Positions 45,855-56,587 are shown, numbered from the stretch's first letter. The stretch: DNA of 64,000 bases from Pseudothermotoga thermarum DSM 5069 (GCF_000217815.1 NC_015707.1:682001-746000), one strand, 5' to 3'. Notes: generated by a model from the letters alone, not told the origin. Made by a program: numbers and translations.

Positions 45855-46682
45855 TTATGTTTCGTTGCGTCTTCTGACTATGAACTTGTCTGATGGTCTC
45901 TTACCACGTCTAGTCTTGTAACCCTTCGTTGGAATACCCCAAGGAGTAACTGGGTGTTGTCCTTTTCCTCTACCTTCTCCTCCACCCATTGGGTGATCGA
46001 CAGGGTTCATAACCATACCTCTAACATGAGGTCTTCGACCTTTCCAACGAGGTCTTCCAGCTTTTCCATCTACTTCGTTTTTGTGATCTTCGTTGCCCAC
46101 AACACCAATCGTGGCATAGCATTTGATGTGAATCTTTCGTAGCTCTCCCGATGGCATTCTAAGAAGTGCATAATCTCCTTCCTTTGCCATGACTTGGCAA
46201 TATGTACCGGCTGCCCTGGCAATTTTTCCACCAGAACCAGGTCTAAATTCAACGTTGTGAACGAGAGTACCAAGTGGAATTTTTTCAAGTGGCAGAGCAT
46301 TTCCCGGTTTTATCTCAGCATCAGGACCACTCATGACAATGTCTCCAACCTGAAGGCCATTTGGAGCCAAAATATAGCGTCTCTCGCCATCGGCGTAAAG
46401 CAAAAGGGCAATTCTAGCTGTTCTATTCGGATCGTACTCTATTGCTTCCACTCTGGCGGGAATTCCTATTTTATCGCGTTTGAAGTCGATGATTCTGTAC
46501 ATTCGTTTATGTCCGCCGCCTCGAAATCTTACGGTTATGCGACCATGATGATTTCTTCCACCTGTTTTCTTCAAAGGTACTATAAGGGATTTTTCGGGCT
46601 CGGTTTTGGTTATTTCGGAAAAGTCAGGTATTACCATGAACCTTCTACCAGGTGTGACGGGTTTGAATTTCTTAAGACCCAT
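45855..46682 (-). CDS. rplB: 50S ribosomal protein L2
   Basis: 275 residues. It carries the conserved C-terminal [15 protein letters not shown] with the histidine important near the peptidyl transferase centre, and the OB/SH3 domains before it. One of the most conserved ribosomal proteins. Between rplW and rpsS. Confidence 0.98.
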   Translation of the reverse strand: MGLKKFKPVTPGRRFMVIPDFSEITKTEPEKSLIVPLKKTGGRNHHGRITVRFRGGGHKRMYRIIDFKRDKIGIPARVEAIEYDPNRTARIALLLYADGERRYILAPNGLQVGDIVMSGPDAEIKPGNALPLEKIPLGTLVHNVEFRPGSGGKIARAAGTYCQVMAKEGDYALLRMPSGELRKIHIKCYATIGVVGNEDHKNEVDGKAGRPRWKGRRPHVRGMVMNPVDHPMGGGEGRGKGQHPVTPWGIPTKGYKTRRGKRPSDKFIVRRRNET

Positions 46683-46697
46683 GTTTTTTCACCTCTC

Positions 46698-47000
46698 TCA
46701 TTGTTGACCTTCCAGTTCCTTAATTGTATAGCCTTCTTCAAGTGTAACTACGGCTTTTTTCCATGATCTTGTTTTACCCTCAAACAGTCCCCTTCTTTTC
46801 GGTTTTGGTTTCACGTTTGAAACGTTTACGCTTTTGACTTTAACGTTGAAAATGGTTTCAACAGCTTGTTTTATCATACTTTTGTTGGCAGAAGGATGGA
46901 CCTCAAAGACATACTTGTTCTGTGCCCTAAGGTTCATGCTCTTTTCTGTAATTATTGGTCTGATGATGACATCGTAGACAGTTAGTTTTTCAGTTTTCAT
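46698..47000 (-). CDS. rplW: 50S ribosomal protein L23
   Basis: 100 residues from ATG 47000, which overlaps the rplD stop by 4 nt; the longer frame lies in rpl[15 protein letters not shown] and [17 protein letters not shown] are typical. Tunnel-exit docking site for SRP and trigger factor. Confidence 0.97.
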   Translation of the reverse strand: MKTEKLTVYDVIIRPIITEKSMNLRAQNKYVFEVHPSANKSMIKQAVETIFNVKVKSVNVSNVKPKPKRRGLFEGKTRSWKKAVVTLEEGYTIKELEGQQ

Positions 47001-47677
47001 TTGAGCACCTCCTCGATTTTCACTACCGTGTCCCATGCTAGGACCAATTTGTCGTGGTTCATTATATCGTATACGTTCAGACCATCTATTCGAATGGCTC
47101 TTTCATCTTCGCGCCTTGCCCCAGGATTATCAGCGATGATGACTTTGACGGTTTCTAAGTTCCTGGCGGAAAGCTTCACGTTTTCATACTCTGGATTTTT
47201 CCAAGGTAGAACAATTAAAACCTTTTGTCCGTCTAAACCAAGGTTTTTAAGTATTCCTATCATTTCTTTAGTCGAAGGTTTCTCAAGTTTTATATCATCG
47301 ACGACGATTAGGTTACCTTCCCTAAATCTTTGTGATAAAGCGGATCTCAAAGCAAGCTTTTTCATCTTCTTTGGAAGTTTCTTGCTCCAATCTCTTGGTT
47401 TTGGACCATGTGCCACTCCACCGTGGCGCCATATTGGTGATCTAATGGAACCGTGTCTAGCCCTTCCCGTATGTTTCTGTGGCCAAGGTTTGCGGCCACC
47501 TCCGCTGACTTCGCCGCGGGTTTTTGTACTGGCAGTACCAGCTCTGCGCAAGGATAATTGATAATCAACGTACCGCCACATTACGTCGTAATTAGGATCA
47601 ATGTTGAAAACTTCATCGCTGATTTCTCTTGTTCCGATTTTCTGTCCTTTCACGTTGTACAGGTCTATTACAGCCAT
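46997..47677 (-). CDS. rplD: 50S ribosomal protein L4
   Basis: 226 residues. The tunnel loop ([20 protein letters not shown]) and [19 protein letters not shown] are diagnostic. In E. coli L4 represses the S10 operon; no matching leader structure was recognised. Confidence 0.97.
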   Translation of the reverse strand: MAVIDLYNVKGQKIGTREISDEVFNIDPNYDVMWRYVDYQLSLRRAGTASTKTRGEVSGGGRKPWPQKHTGRARHGSIRSPIWRHGGVAHGPKPRDWSKKLPKKMKKLALRSALSQRFREGNLIVVDDIKLEKPSTKEMIGILKNLGLDGQKVLIVLPWKNPEYENVKLSARNLETVKVIIADNPGARREDERAIRIDGLNVYDIMNHDKLVLAWDTVVKIEEVLK

Positions 47678-47696
47678 ATCAATTCCTCCCTAAAGA

Positions 47697-48332
47697 TTAC
47701 ACTCGGACCTTCTTTGGACTTCTTATTATAACCAAACTACCCCTTGCACCTGGTACCGAGCCCTTAACTACCAACAGGTTGTTTTCAGGATCCACTTTCA
47801 CGACTTCTAGGTTGTGTATGGTCACTCGTTCGTTACCATATCGACCAGGCATCTTCTTACCTTTGAAGATTTTTGCTGGCTCTGTGTGTTGTCCCAATGA
47901 ACCTAGTTCTCTGTGAAATTTCGAACCGTGAGATCTTGGTCCACCGGAAAAGCCCCAACGCTTAATTGCTCCGGCAAATCCTCTACCTTTTGTCCAACCG
48001 ATGACATCGACTTTTTCGCCTTCTTTGAATATATCAACCTTTATTTCTTGACCTATTTGATACTTTTCAACTTCAGAATCATCGTTTAAGCGAAGCTCTT
48101 TCAAAAATCTCAAAGGTTTTACACCGGCTTTGGCAAAATGGCCAGCCATCGGTTTGTTGACTTTTTTCGCTAGATCAAAGCCTATTTGAACAGCAGAATA
48201 TCCATCTGTTGCTGTTGTTTTCTTTTGAATAACATAGCAAGGACCAGCCAATATGACGGTAACTGGTATTGCCACGTTGTCCTTGAACAAAGTTGTCATA
48301 CCAATTTTCTTTCCCAAGATCATTTTCGCCAT
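47697..48332 (-). CDS. rplC: 50S ribosomal protein L3
   Basis: 211 residues. [13 protein letters not shown] at the start and the loop [20 protein letters not shown] (reaching toward the peptidyl transferase centre) with [12 protein letters not shown] identify L3. 16 nt after rpsJ. Confidence 0.98.
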   Translation of the reverse strand: MAKMILGKKIGMTTLFKDNVAIPVTVILAGPCYVIQKKTTATDGYSAVQIGFDLAKKVNKPMAGHFAKAGVKPLRFLKELRLNDDSEVEKYQIGQEIKVDIFKEGEKVDVIGWTKGRGFAGAIKRWGFSGGPRSHGSKFHRELGSLGQHTEPAKIFKGKKMPGRYGNERVTIHNLEVVKVDPENNLLVVKGSVPGARGSLVIIRSPKKVRV

Positions 48333-48348
48333 GGTTGCACCTCCAAGA

Positions 48349-48657
48349 TCAGAGTTTGATCTCTACGTCGACGCCTGCTGGAAGATTTATTTTCATCAAC
48401 GCATCGATAGTTTTCGGCGAAGGATCGATTATATCGATAAGTCTTTTATGAACGCACTTTTCAAATTGTTCTCTCGAGTCTTTGTGCTTGTGTGGTGATC
48501 TCAACACAACGTACAAAGTTCGTTCCGTCGGCAGAGGAACGGGTCCAGATATCTTTGCATTCGTGGCTCTTGCAACCTCTACGATTTTCTTAGCCGACTC
48601 GTCAAGAACTTTATGATCGTAAGCTTTAAGTTTTATTCTGATTCTTTGTCCAGGCAT
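48349..48657 (-). CDS. rpsJ: 30S ribosomal protein S10
   Basis: 102 residues. [20 protein letters not shown] and the loop [19 protein letters not shown] with KDSREQFE are standard; it is also the NusE partner of NusB in antitermination. It starts the S10 section after a 68-nt gap that contains a hairpin. Confidence 0.98.
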   Translation of the reverse strand: MPGQRIRIKLKAYDHKVLDESAKKIVEVARATNAKISGPVPLPTERTLYVVLRSPHKHKDSREQFEKCVHKRLIDIIDPSPKTIDALMKINLPAGVDVEIKL

Positions 48658-48694
48658 AAATTTTGTCCCCTCCTTTTGTTGTGAAAGACCAAGA

Positions 48695-48716
48695 CCGGGG
48701 AGCTTGTGCCCCCCGG
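48695..48716 (-). terminator. Hairpin between tuf and rpsJ
   Basis: CCGGGG (48695-48700) pairs with CCCCGG (48711-48716); inside, GC pairs with GC around a 4-nt loop with one mismatch. On the minus strand only a modest T-rich stretch follows, so this looks like a partial terminator or processing signal separating the str section from the S10 section. Confidence 0.55.
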
Positions 48717-48725
48717 AAAAATTGT

Positions 48726-49925
48726 TTACTCGATGATTTCAGCAACAACGCCTGCTCCAACTGTCTTTCCACCTTCACGTATAGCAAATCGCATTCCTTT
48801 TTCGATTGCAACTGGGTATATCAGCTTGATCGTAAGCATGGCGTTGTCTCCAGGCATGACCATTTCCGCGTTGTTTCCAAGTTCAATAATTTCTCCCGTT
48901 ACGTCCGCTGTTCTTATGTAGAACTGCGGTCTGTAGCCTTTCATGAATGGTGTGTGGCGTCCACCTTCTTCTTTCTTCAAGACGTAGACGTTTGCAACGA
49001 ATGTTGTGTGTGGTGTAACAGTACCGGGAGCTGCAATAACCATGCCGCGCTCGACTTCGTCTTTGTCAATACCTCTCAGCAAGCATCCAACGTTGTCACC
49101 TGCAATTCCTTCATCGAGTTCTTTTCTGAACATTTCGACGCTCGTGACAACTGTTCTCTTCTTTTCAAAGCTTAGTCCAACTATTTCCACTTCATCACCG
49201 GGTCTAATTCTTCCGCGCTCAATTCTTCCGGTGACAACTGTTCCACGGCCAGTTATCGAGAAAACGTCTTCTATTGGCATCAAGAACGGTTTATCGACTT
49301 CTCTTACAGGCTCAGGAATGTAGTTGTCAAGAGCATCCAAAAGTTCCTGAATCGGTTTGAACGCAGGATCATTTGGATCTTCTGCTTGCATTGCCAACAA
49401 AGCAGAACCGCGAATAACAGGAACTTCGTCGCCAGGATATTGATATTTTGTCAAAAGTTCTCTAACTTCCATCTCCACTAAATCAATCAGTTCTGGGTCA
49501 TCAACAGCGTCGACTTTGTTCAAAAACACGACCATAGAAGGAACGTTAACCTGTCTTGCAAGCAGCACGTGTTCTCTTGTCTGTGGCATTGGACCATCTG
49601 TTGCTGCGACAACCAAGATTGCTCCGTCCATTTGAGCTGCACCGGTGATCATGTTCTTTATGTAGTCAGCGTGTCCAGGACAATCGATGTGTGCGTAGTG
49701 CCTTTTTTCCGTCTGATATTCAACGTGTGTGATGTTGATGGTTATACCTCTTGCTTTTTCTTCCGGTGCCTTGTCGATTTGATCGTACGGTACGTATTGG
49801 GCAAGTCCCTTGAAGGACAAGTACTTTGTCATAGCTGCCGTCAAGGTAGTTTTACCGTGGTCGATGTGACCAATTGTACCAACGTTGACATGCGGTTTTG
49901 TTCTCACAAATTTTTCCTTAGCCAT
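48726..49925 (-). CDS. tuf: Translation elongation factor Tu
   Basis: 399-residue GTPase delivering aminoacyl-tRNA. G1 [11 protein letters not shown]2 [14 protein letters not shown] with the conserved Thr, G3 DCPGHADY, G4 NKVD, and domains 2 and 3 complete. 21 nt after fusA. Only one tuf gene lies in this window. Confidence 0.99.
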   Translation of the reverse strand: MAKEKFVRTKPHVNVGTIGHIDHGKTTLTAAMTKYLSFKGLAQYVPYDQIDKAPEEKARGITINITHVEYQTEKRHYAHIDCPGHADYIKNMITGAAQMDGAILVVAATDGPMPQTREHVLLARQVNVPSMVVFLNKVDAVDDPELIDLVEMEVRELLTKYQYPGDEVPVIRGSALLAMQAEDPNDPAFKPIQELLDALDNYIPEPVREVDKPFLMPIEDVFSITGRGTVVTGRIERGRIRPGDEVEIVGLSFEKKRTVVTSVEMFRKELDEGIAGDNVGCLLRGIDKDEVERGMVIAAPGTVTPHTTFVANVYVLKKEEGGRHTPFMKGYRPQFYIRTADVTGEIIELGNNAEMVMPGDNAMLTIKLIYPVAIEKGMRFAIREGGKTVGAGVVAEIIE

Positions 49926-49946
49926 TAATACTCCCTCCTTTTAGAT

Positions 49947-52025
49947 TTAGACCGCTTTAAGTACTTTTTCAAGGATTTTCTCTGGCATTTCTTGATAGTG
50001 TGAGAATTGTACAACATGACTTGCTCTACCTTGGCTCAAAGATCTCAGTACAGTTGCATAGCCAAATAGCTCAGAAAGAGGAGCCAGTGCTCTTATTACT
50101 CTCAAGTTGCCTCTAGTTTCTAGTGCAACGATTTGTGCCCTTCTTGAGTTCAAATCAGCGATTATTCCACCAACGTATTCTTCCGGCGTAACTATTTCAA
50201 CTTTCATGATTGGCTCCAGAAGAACAGGATCACATTGCTTTACGGCGTTTTTAAAAGCCAAGCTTGCTGCTATTTTGAAAGCCATTTCGGATGAGTCAAC
50301 TTCGTGGTATGATCCATCTAGCAGTATTGCTCTTATTCCAACCATTGGATATCCAGCTACGATTCCTGTTGCCATGGCTTCTTTTACTCCTTCTTCTATA
50401 GCTGGTATGTATTCCTTTGGAATAACTCCTCCAACGGTTTTATCGATAAATTCAAAGATTTTATTCTCATTCAGCGGTAAAGGTTCAAACCTCATGATAA
50501 CGTGACCATATTGACCGCGACCACCAGTTTGGCGAATGTACTTACCTTCAGCTTCAGCAGCTTTGCGTATGGTTTCACGGTATGCAACTTGAGGTTTACC
50601 GGTTCTCACATTGACGTTGAATTCTCTCTTAAGACGATCTGTTACTATTTCAAGGTGAAGCTCGCCCATTCCCGAGAGTATTATTTGACCGCTTTCTTTG
50701 TCAACTGAAACGCGTAGGGTTGGGTCTTCCTCTGCAAGGGCATTTATCGCCTTCATCATTTTTTCCTCATCGTCATGCGTAACAGCTTCAACAGCAATGG
50801 ATATAACCGGTTCTGGAAAGTCGATTTTTTCGAGCAAAACTGGTGTTCCCGTACACAGTGTATCCCCGGTCGTTGTGCTCTTCATGCCCACGATTCCAAC
50901 TATATCTCCTGCTCTGACCACATCAACGTCTTCTCTTCTATCTGCGTGCATGAAAACAAGTCTTGATACTCTCTCGCGAACTTGTTTGGTTGAATTGTAT
51001 ACGTAACTGCCTTTTTCAAGTTTTCCAGCGTAAACACGAACATAAGTAAGTTTGCCAACATAAGGATCTGTTTGTATTTTAAATGCAAGCCCAACAAAAT
51101 CATGGTCGATTGATGGTGGTATTTCAATTTCTTTTCCATCGAGTGTGAAACCTTTGGCAGGTGGAATGTCAAGTGGCGATGGTAAGTAATCAACCACAGC
51201 ATCTAAAAGTGGTTGGATACCCTTATTTCTAGCAGCCGCTCCGCATAAGACTGGAACTATTTTGTTTTGAATTGTCAGCTTTCTTATGGCGGATTTGATT
51301 TTTTCCTCTGGTATTTCTCCTTCGTTTAGATACAATTCCAAAATTTCATCGTCTTCTTCTGCAAGAGCTGATATCATCTCTTCTCGCACTTCTTCGGCTT
51401 TATCTATCAAATAAGCCGGTATTTCTTTTTCGATGAAAACAGATCCGTCTTCACTTTCCCAATATATCGCTTTCATCCGCACAAGGTCGATAACTCCAAC
51501 AAAGTCTTTTTCAGAACCAATTGGTATTTGAATTGGTACTGGTTTTGTGTGAAGGCGTTCAACCATGCTTTTTATCGACATAAAAAAGTCCGCACCAATT
51601 TTGTCCATCTTGTTCATGAAAGCAATTCGTGGAACGCCGTATTTGTTTGCTTGCCGCCAAACAGTTTCAGTTTGTGGCTCAACTCCTGCCGTTGCATCGA
51701 AGACTGCTATAGCGCCATCGAGCACTCTCAAAGCTCTTTCAACCTCAATGGTAAAATCCACATGCCCGGGCGTATCTATAATGTTAATTCGATGTCCTTT
51801 CCAAAAACATGTCGTTGCAGCGGCAGTTATGGTTATACCACGTTCTTTTTCTTGGATCATCCAATCCATTGTTGCAGTTCCTTCGTCGACGCTTCCAAGC
51901 ACGTGCTTTCTGCCGGTGTAATAAAGTATGCGCTCCGTGGTTGTTGTTTTACCGGCATCTATGTGAGCCATTATTCCTATGTTGCGAATCTTTTCAAGTG
52001 GCAAATAGATTTTCTCGTAGTCCAT
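49947..52025 (-). CDS. fusA: Translation elongation factor G
   Basis: 692-residue translocase GTPase. G1 [14 protein letters not shown]3 DTPGHVDF, G4 NKMDKIGA, domain IV with GGRGQYGHV and the C-terminal domain V. ATG 52025 ([12 protein letters not shown]) has AAAGGAG upstream; the GTG 52043 frame overlaps the rpsG end. 11 nt after rpsG. Confidence 0.98.
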   Translation of the reverse strand: MDYEKIYLPLEKIRNIGIMAHIDAGKTTTTERILYYTGRKHVLGSVDEGTATMDWMIQEKERGITITAAATTCFWKGHRINIIDTPGHVDFTIEVERALRVLDGAIAVFDATAGVEPQTETVWRQANKYGVPRIAFMNKMDKIGADFFMSIKSMVERLHTKPVPIQIPIGSEKDFVGVIDLVRMKAIYWESEDGSVFIEKEIPAYLIDKAEEVREEMISALAEEDDEILELYLNEGEIPEEKIKSAIRKLTIQNKIVPVLCGAAARNKGIQPLLDAVVDYLPSPLDIPPAKGFTLDGKEIEIPPSIDHDFVGLAFKIQTDPYVGKLTYVRVYAGKLEKGSYVYNSTKQVRERVSRLVFMHADRREDVDVVRAGDIVGIVGMKSTTTGDTLCTGTPVLLEKIDFPEPVISIAVEAVTHDDEEKMMKAINALAEEDPTLRVSVDKESGQIILSGMGELHLEIVTDRLKREFNVNVRTGKPQVAYRETIRKAAEAEGKYIRQTGGRGQYGHVIMRFEPLPLNENKIFEFIDKTVGGVIPKEYIPAIEEGVKEAMATGIVAGYPMVGIRAILLDGSYHEVDSSEMAFKIAASLAFKNAVKQCDPVLLEPIMKVEIVTPEEYVGGIIADLNSRRAQIVALETRGNLRVIRALAPLSELFGYATVLRSLSQGRASHVVQFSHYQEMPEKILEKVLKAV

Positions 52026-52036
52026 AATTACTCCTT

Positions 52037-52504
52037 TCACCACCGCAGATGTGCAAACGCTCTGTTTGCTTCAGCCATTTTGTGAACGTCGTCTCTTTTC
52101 TTGATTGCTGCTCCTGTGCCTTGGTAAGCAGCTATCAATTCCTCACCAAGTTTTAAATACATTGGCTTTCCTTTCTTTGCGCGAGCTGCTTCGATTATCC
52201 ATTTCAAAGCCAAAGAGGTCCGACGTGGTTCTTGAACTTCTATTGGAACTTGGTAAGTTGCTCCTCCCACACGTCTTGGTCTGACTTCCAAGACTGGTTT
52301 GACATTTTCAACAGCTTGCTTGAAAACTTCCAATGGATCTTTACCAAGCTTTTGCTTGATGTAGTCAAAGGCACGGTAAACAATTTTTTGAGCTACAGTT
52401 TTTTTGCCATCCCACATGATTTTATTGATAAACTTTGCCACTAAAACATCACCGTAAACAGGATCAGGTGCTATTTGTCTAATTTTCGCGCGTCTTCGCC
52501 TCAC
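52037..52504 (-). CDS. rpsG: 30S ribosomal protein S7
   Basis: 155 residues. [19 protein letters not shown] and the [17 protein letters not shown] signature are standard. Head-assembly initiator and, in E. coli, translational repressor of the str operon. 18 nt after rpsL. Confidence 0.98.
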   Translation of the reverse strand: MRRRRAKIRQIAPDPVYGDVLVAKFINKIMWDGKKTVAQKIVYRAFDYIKQKLGKDPLEVFKQAVENVKPVLEVRPRRVGGATYQVPIEVQEPRRTSLALKWIIEAARAKKGKPMYLKLGEELIAAYQGTGAAIKKRDDVHKMAEANRAFAHLRW

Positions 52505-52522
52505 AAAAAATCCTCCTTCCGC

Positions 52523-52897
52523 TTATTTCTTGGGTCTCTTTGCACCGTATTTGCTGCGAGACTGTTTTCTGTTTTCAACACCAGCTGCGTCCAATGCTCC
52601 TCTGATTATCTTGTATCTTACTCCTGGTAGGTCTTTAACCCTTCCTCCTCTTACAAGAACAACAGAGTGTTCCTGCAAGTTATGACCGATACCAGGTATA
52701 TAGGCTGTAACTTCTATGCCGTTCGACAGCCTAACCCTTGCGATTTTTCTCAAAGCAGAGTTTGGTTTCTTTGGAGTCATCGTTGTGACACGGATACAAA
52801 CACCACGTTTTTGTGGGTTGCCTCTTAGTGCAGGTGCTTTAGATTTTCTTACCTTCTCTTCCCTACCGAACCTGATAAGCTGATTTATCGTCGGCAT
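52523..52897 (-). CDS. rpsL: 30S ribosomal protein S12
   Basis: 124 residues from ATG 52897 ([15 protein letters not shown]) after GGGAGG; upstream in-frame codons lie in the promoter and leader. The decoding-site loops [11 protein letters not shown] and [12 protein letters not shown] are present with the streptomycin-site lysine of wild type (PKKPNS). First gene of the superoperon. Confidence 0.98.
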   Translation of the reverse strand: MPTINQLIRFGREEKVRKSKAPALRGNPQKRGVCIRVTTMTPKKPNSALRKIARVRLSNGIEVTAYIPGIGHNLQEHSVVLVRGGRVKDLPGVRYKIIRGALDAAGVENRKQSRSKYGAKRPKK

Positions 52898-52931
52898 TCG
52901 TATCCTCCCTTCGTTTTGATGCCAAAGCTTC

Positions 52932-52960
52932 ATTTTATTATAAAGAAAAAATTTTGTCAA
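52932..52960 (-). promoter_or_regulatory. Promoter of the rpsL-led ribosomal superoperon
   Basis: On the minus strand a perfect TTGACA (52960-52955), 17-nt A/T-rich spacer, then TAAAAT (52937-52932). Transcription would start near 52925, about 28 nt before ATG 52897. Strong sigma-70 match, fitting a highly expressed operon. A further TATAAT on the minus strand at 53055-53050 could be a second, weaker start. Confidence 0.75.
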
Positions 52961-53124
52961 CTGAATAAATATCCTTTCAAGTTGACCACAAAAAATCTGT
53001 TTTGTCTTTACTTGAGTTTGTTACTGCGAAAACAACCTTCGCAAGCTTTATTATACCTCGTGCGGGGAATTTCAATACAACAATCATTTGAACTTTATAT
53101 AACAAAATATCTGATTAGCATCCC
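52961..53124. other. Intergenic region between tmcAL and the superoperon promoter
   Basis: 164 nt without a gene. It holds A/T-rich DNA upstream of the rpsL promoter and one isolated minus-strand TATAAT (53055-53050) with no well-spaced -35 element. No clear terminator follows tmcAL, so readthrough from the uvrC-tmcAL operon into the ribosomal genes is possible. Confidence 0.5.
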
Positions 53125-54411
53125 TCAAACTATGGTTGGAGTGGCTTTGAAATCTTCATCGCCTTTTCTTTCAGACTGTTTTGTAAAAAGAAGGTTGTAA
53201 ATTGCCGTTGACTTTATATCCAACAGTATTTGTTTTTCAAACAAATCAGGAGATATTGAAAATCTTTTATCTTCATCCTTCAAACAACGCTCGATAACTT
53301 TCTTGTAATCGGCACAGTTGGTTATTATTGGAAGATTTGCCTTTTTCTTAATGACTGAAAGAATTTTTCTACCTTTTTCCGTGAATCCCAGGATTCTTAA
53401 ATACTGTGGACCTAGTTGATTACATGATTCAAGAAATTCTTGGGTTATACCAAAGAACGCGTAAAGCGATAATCTTCTTATCTTACTCAGCGTGAATCTT
53501 TTGCTCTTGACGCAGTTGAAAAAATCCTTCAAGTTTGTTGTTTTGTAAGAACAATCGAGAAAACGTTTTTCAATACCTTCGCTGAAACCATAAAAACGCG
53601 ATAAAGTTTGTCTATCTGAAAGCCTCAAAACGGAAAGAATCATCTTTTCCATATCTTCCAAGGTTACAGGTCCTCTTCCTGATTCTATTTCTCTTTTGAT
53701 GATCTCGTAACTCACCGTCGGAACGGATTCTGCAACTTTGTCCCAATTACCAGCAAGTATTTGCTTTCTTACTGCTGTAGCACTTGAAAATTTGCCTTTA
53801 AAATCTTCATCACGATCCTCGGCACCAACTCTTTTTACAGTATGGAAATTCACTTTGAAGTTCAATTCCATTGCCGATCGAACATATTCTAAGCCAAGTA
53901 TATCGTTGGATTTTTCTATCTTTGAGACTTCCAAGGGGTTCAACTCTCCAGAGAATTCAAAATATCTGCGAAGCGCGTTTTTACGGGCGTTTGGAAAAGA
54001 AAATCCCTTTTTCAGCTCTTCGCGCATTAAGACTGGAAATGGTTCGGGTTGTTTGATCAGTACTTCTGCGACTTTCTTTAAAAAATCAAGGTCACCTGAT
54101 TCGCTTCCAAAAACTATATCTGTCACAACGTTCGTTGATTTCAAAATCCATATGGCTCCTTTTGCAAACCCGCCAGCATCTTGCACCGCAAAAACAAATG
54201 GTAGTTCAAAAACCACATCGATACCACTTCTTAAAGCTATCTCAGCTCTTGCAAATTTGCTTATTATTGCTGGTTCGCCCCTTTGACAGAAATTCCCGCT
54301 CATAACCGCTATTGTAAAATCGGGATTGACAATTTCTTTAGCCTTTTTTAAGTGGTATTCATGCCCGTTGTGAAATGGATTGTACTCGACCACGATACCA
54401 AGGACTTTCAT
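53125..54411 (-). CDS. tmcAL: tRNA(Met) cytidine acetate ligase
   Basis: 428 residues, family long known as UPF0348/YlbM. The N-terminal nucleotidyltransferase-like motif GIVVEYNPFHNGHEYHL, VMSGNFCQRGEPAI and the KFSSATAVRKQI block (SATxxR) match TmcAL, which makes N4-acetylcytidine at the wobble position of elongator tRNA-Met using acetate and ATP. C-terminal half helical. ATG overlaps the stop of the preceding membrane protein gene. Confidence 0.9.
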   Translation of the reverse strand: MKVLGIVVEYNPFHNGHEYHLKKAKEIVNPDFTIAVMSGNFCQRGEPAIISKFARAEIALRSGIDVVFELPFVFAVQDAGGFAKGAIWILKSTNVVTDIVFGSESGDLDFLKKVAEVLIKQPEPFPVLMREELKKGFSFPNARKNALRRYFEFSGELNPLEVSKIEKSNDILGLEYVRSAMELNFKVNFHTVKRVGAEDRDEDFKGKFSSATAVRKQILAGNWDKVAESVPTVSYEIIKREIESGRGPVTLEDMEKMILSVLRLSDRQTLSRFYGFSEGIEKRFLDCSYKTTNLKDFFNCVKSKRFTLSKIRRLSLYAFFGITQEFLESCNQLGPQYLRILGFTEKGRKILSVIKKKANLPIITNCADYKKVIERCLKDEDKRFSISPDLFEKQILLDIKSTAIYNLLFTKQSERKGDEDFKATPTIV

Positions 54412-54860
54412 TTGTTTCTTCTTTCCTCCCTTATCAAGACATAGCAGAATGTTAATAAAACGATGTTGAAAAGCAAAAAAATCATTGAGAAAATTTTGAC
54501 CACACCAATATTTGCGTAGTTTCCAAGCAATTCAATCCCAATCCACGCAAGGCCTGTGACAATCGTTCTCCATATTTGAACTATTGTGGACAGAGTGATC
54601 GAAGCAATACAAGTAAGCAGAAAAAGCAAACCACTTTGATCAGAACTTTTTCTCAAAGTGTAGAATGATAAACTCAAACCTGTCAAAAGTGTGAAAACGG
54701 CTACAAGCAAGAACCATTTTGAGGATGTTACAGAAACGTTGAGCAAATCTTTCACAAACGGCATCAAATGGTTCAACAAAACATAAGCAAGGACAAACAA
54801 AAAGCCTATTGTTGCAATCACGATTCCAAGAAGAAGTATAAAATATGGCAAAAACTTCAC
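54408..54860 (-). CDS. Small membrane protein of unknown function
   Basis: 150 residues with four clear hydrophobic segments (FILLLGIVIATIGFLFVLAYVL; WFLLVAVFTLLTGLSLSF; LLFLLTCIASITLSTIV; IFSMIFLLFNIVLLTFCYVL) and a basic C-terminus. No family recognised. GTG 54860 overlaps the uvrC stop and its own stop overlaps tmcAL, so the three genes are translationally coupled. Any role in repair or tRNA modification is only suggested by position. Confidence 0.8.
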   Translation of the reverse strand: MKFLPYFILLLGIVIATIGFLFVLAYVLLNHLMPFVKDLLNVSVTSSKWFLLVAVFTLLTGLSLSFYTLRKSSDQSGLLFLLTCIASITLSTIVQIWRTIVTGLAWIGIELLGNYANIGVVKIFSMIFLLFNIVLLTFCYVLIREERRNK

Positions 54861-56545
54861 GAAGATTCCCCCTTTAGCTTTTTGAGAATTTCCTCAGCCA
54901 ACTTTTTGTTCTTGATCACTTTGGCTATTTCTTCAACGGACGCTTCCTTTATTTTCTGAACCGAACCAAAATGCGCAAGTAACTTCTCCTTTCTCTTTGA
55001 ACCGATTCCTTTTATTTGGTCAAAAACAGTCTGCTGCAGTTTTTTCAACCTTAATTTAGCGTGGAAACTGTTTGCAAATCTGTGTGCTTCGTCCCTAATT
55101 TTGACCAAAATTCTAAGTACTGGGTTATCCAAAGGTAATCGGACGGGTCCATTGATTGTGTGGATAATTTCTTCTTTTTTTGCGAGTCCAACAACGTCGC
55201 AATCTTTTCCAATCGATTTTAACGCTTCTTTGACAGTTTTAACCTGTTCTTGTCCACCATCGACGAAGATCAAATCTGGAAGCGAATGCTTTGAATATCT
55301 TCTAAGAACAAGTTGTCTTATAACTGCTAAATCGTCCATCGATTGTGTGTCGAACCTGTAATGTCTGTATTCATCTTTTTGTGCATTTCCTTCTACAAAG
55401 ACCACAACTGATGCTACCGTCAACTCCCCATGAAGATGCGATACATCAATTCCTTCTATCCTAATAGGAATTTTTGAAAGGTTGAGAATTTCTTGCATTT
55501 TTCTGAGGTATTCCAAATTGGTTTGAATGTGCTGTAAACTTTCTTGAGCGTTAATCATGGCTTTTTTAAGCAGACCTGATTCAACCTCGTCCATCGGTTT
55601 TCTTGAAACTACAAGATTTTCAACATTAACAGCTTTTTTAGAAACTACAGCTGGTGGAATTTCGTTTCTGTTCACAATGTAGTAGTTGAAAAGAAAATCC
55701 TTTAAATCTCCTTCCATTTCGTATGATAATTTTCCAACCAAGTATCCTCCTCTAACGCGAAATACCACAAAAACGTTCTTGCATTGGCCTATGACATCAA
55801 GGTTTCTCCAAGGTTCAACCACAACCTGTTGTTTTTGCATAACTTTTTCAAATTTGAATAGCAAGTCACGGTATTTTGCGGCGTTTTCAAAATCAAGCAT
55901 ATCAGCGTGTATTTTCATTTTCCTTTTGATTAGTTCAAGCGTGGAGAGAATATCTCCTTTCAGGAAGTTTTTGGTCGGAAGAATGCATTTTTCAAAATAC
56001 TCTTGGTGTGTAATGTTACCAACGCAAGGGGCTTCGCATCTGTGAAGGTAATAGTCCATACAAGGTTTTCTGATTGGTTTGGACAAATCTTTCTCGCAAG
56101 TTCTAAACTTGTAGACTTGTTGTAGAAAATCGACAAGGTCTCTCACAAAATTTGCATCAGTGTACGGCCCAAAGTATTCTGAATTGGCAATTTTGTTTCT
56201 GGTTATTCTGATGGTCGGAAACAGATCATTTGTGATTTCTATATAAGGATAATGTTGCGAATCTTTAAGCATGACGTTGTACTTCGGCTTGTAAGTGTAT
56301 ATCAAATTTGCTTCAAGCAAAAGTGCTTCCCGCTCGTTTTCGACTATCGTGAAATCTAGATCTATTGCTTCTTGAAGTAGTTGTTGCATTTTTCTGTTAG
56401 TTTTTGAACTGTTTGAAAAATAGCTCTTTAACCTTTTTCTAAGGTTTTTGGCTTTTCCAATGTACAAATATTCTCCATTTGGACCGTAAAAGATGTACAC
56501 GCCAGGCAGATTTGGAGCTTGTTTGGCTTTTTCTTCTATTGACAG
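54857..56545 (-). CDS. uvrC: UvrABC excinuclease subunit C
   Basis: Makes both incisions in nucleotide excision repair. 562 residues: GIY-YIG domain at the N-terminus (PNLPGVYIFYGPNGEYLYIGKAKNLRKRL, read as its GVYIF and YIGKA motifs), UVR motif, RNase H-like domain with IEGIDVSHLHG and VDGGQEQ, and tandem helix-hairpin-helix at the end. The GTG at 56500 would cut into the GIY motif. The in-frame upstream codons SIEEKAKQAPNLPG match the family, and the best start is CTG 56545, 9 nt after GGAGG in GGGAGGAAGG (56560-56551). Confidence 0.95.
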   Translation of the reverse strand: MSIEEKAKQAPNLPGVYIFYGPNGEYLYIGKAKNLRKRLKSYFSNSSKTNRKMQQLLQEAIDLDFTIVENEREALLLEANLIYTYKPKYNVMLKDSQHYPYIEITNDLFPTIRITRNKIANSEYFGPYTDANFVRDLVDFLQQVYKFRTCEKDLSKPIRKPCMDYYLHRCEAPCVGNITHQEYFEKCILPTKNFLKGDILSTLELIKRKMKIHADMLDFENAAKYRDLLFKFEKVMQKQQVVVEPWRNLDVIGQCKNVFVVFRVRGGYLVGKLSYEMEGDLKDFLFNYYIVNRNEIPPAVVSKKAVNVENLVVSRKPMDEVESGLLKKAMINAQESLQHIQTNLEYLRKMQEILNLSKIPIRIEGIDVSHLHGELTVASVVVFVEGNAQKDEYRHYRFDTQSMDDLAVIRQLVLRRYSKHSLPDLIFVDGGQEQVKTVKEALKSIGKDCDVVGLAKKEEIIHTINGPVRLPLDNPVLRILVKIRDEAHRFANSFHAKLRLKKLQQTVFDQIKGIGSKRKEKLLAHFGSVQKIKEASVEEIAKVIKNKKLAEEILKKLKGESS

Positions 56546-56587
56546 CTTTACCTTCCTCCCATCATTTATTCTATCTCACTATTTAAC

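Noticed and set aside
52938-52960. TTGACA with TATAAT only 12 nt away upstream of rpsL
   Set aside because: The spacing is too short for sigma-70; the same TTGACA has TAAAAT at 17 nt, which I report instead.
53050-53055. Minus-strand TATAAT upstream of rpsL
   Set aside because: No -35 hexamer at 16-18 nt, so it is mentioned only as a possible second start.
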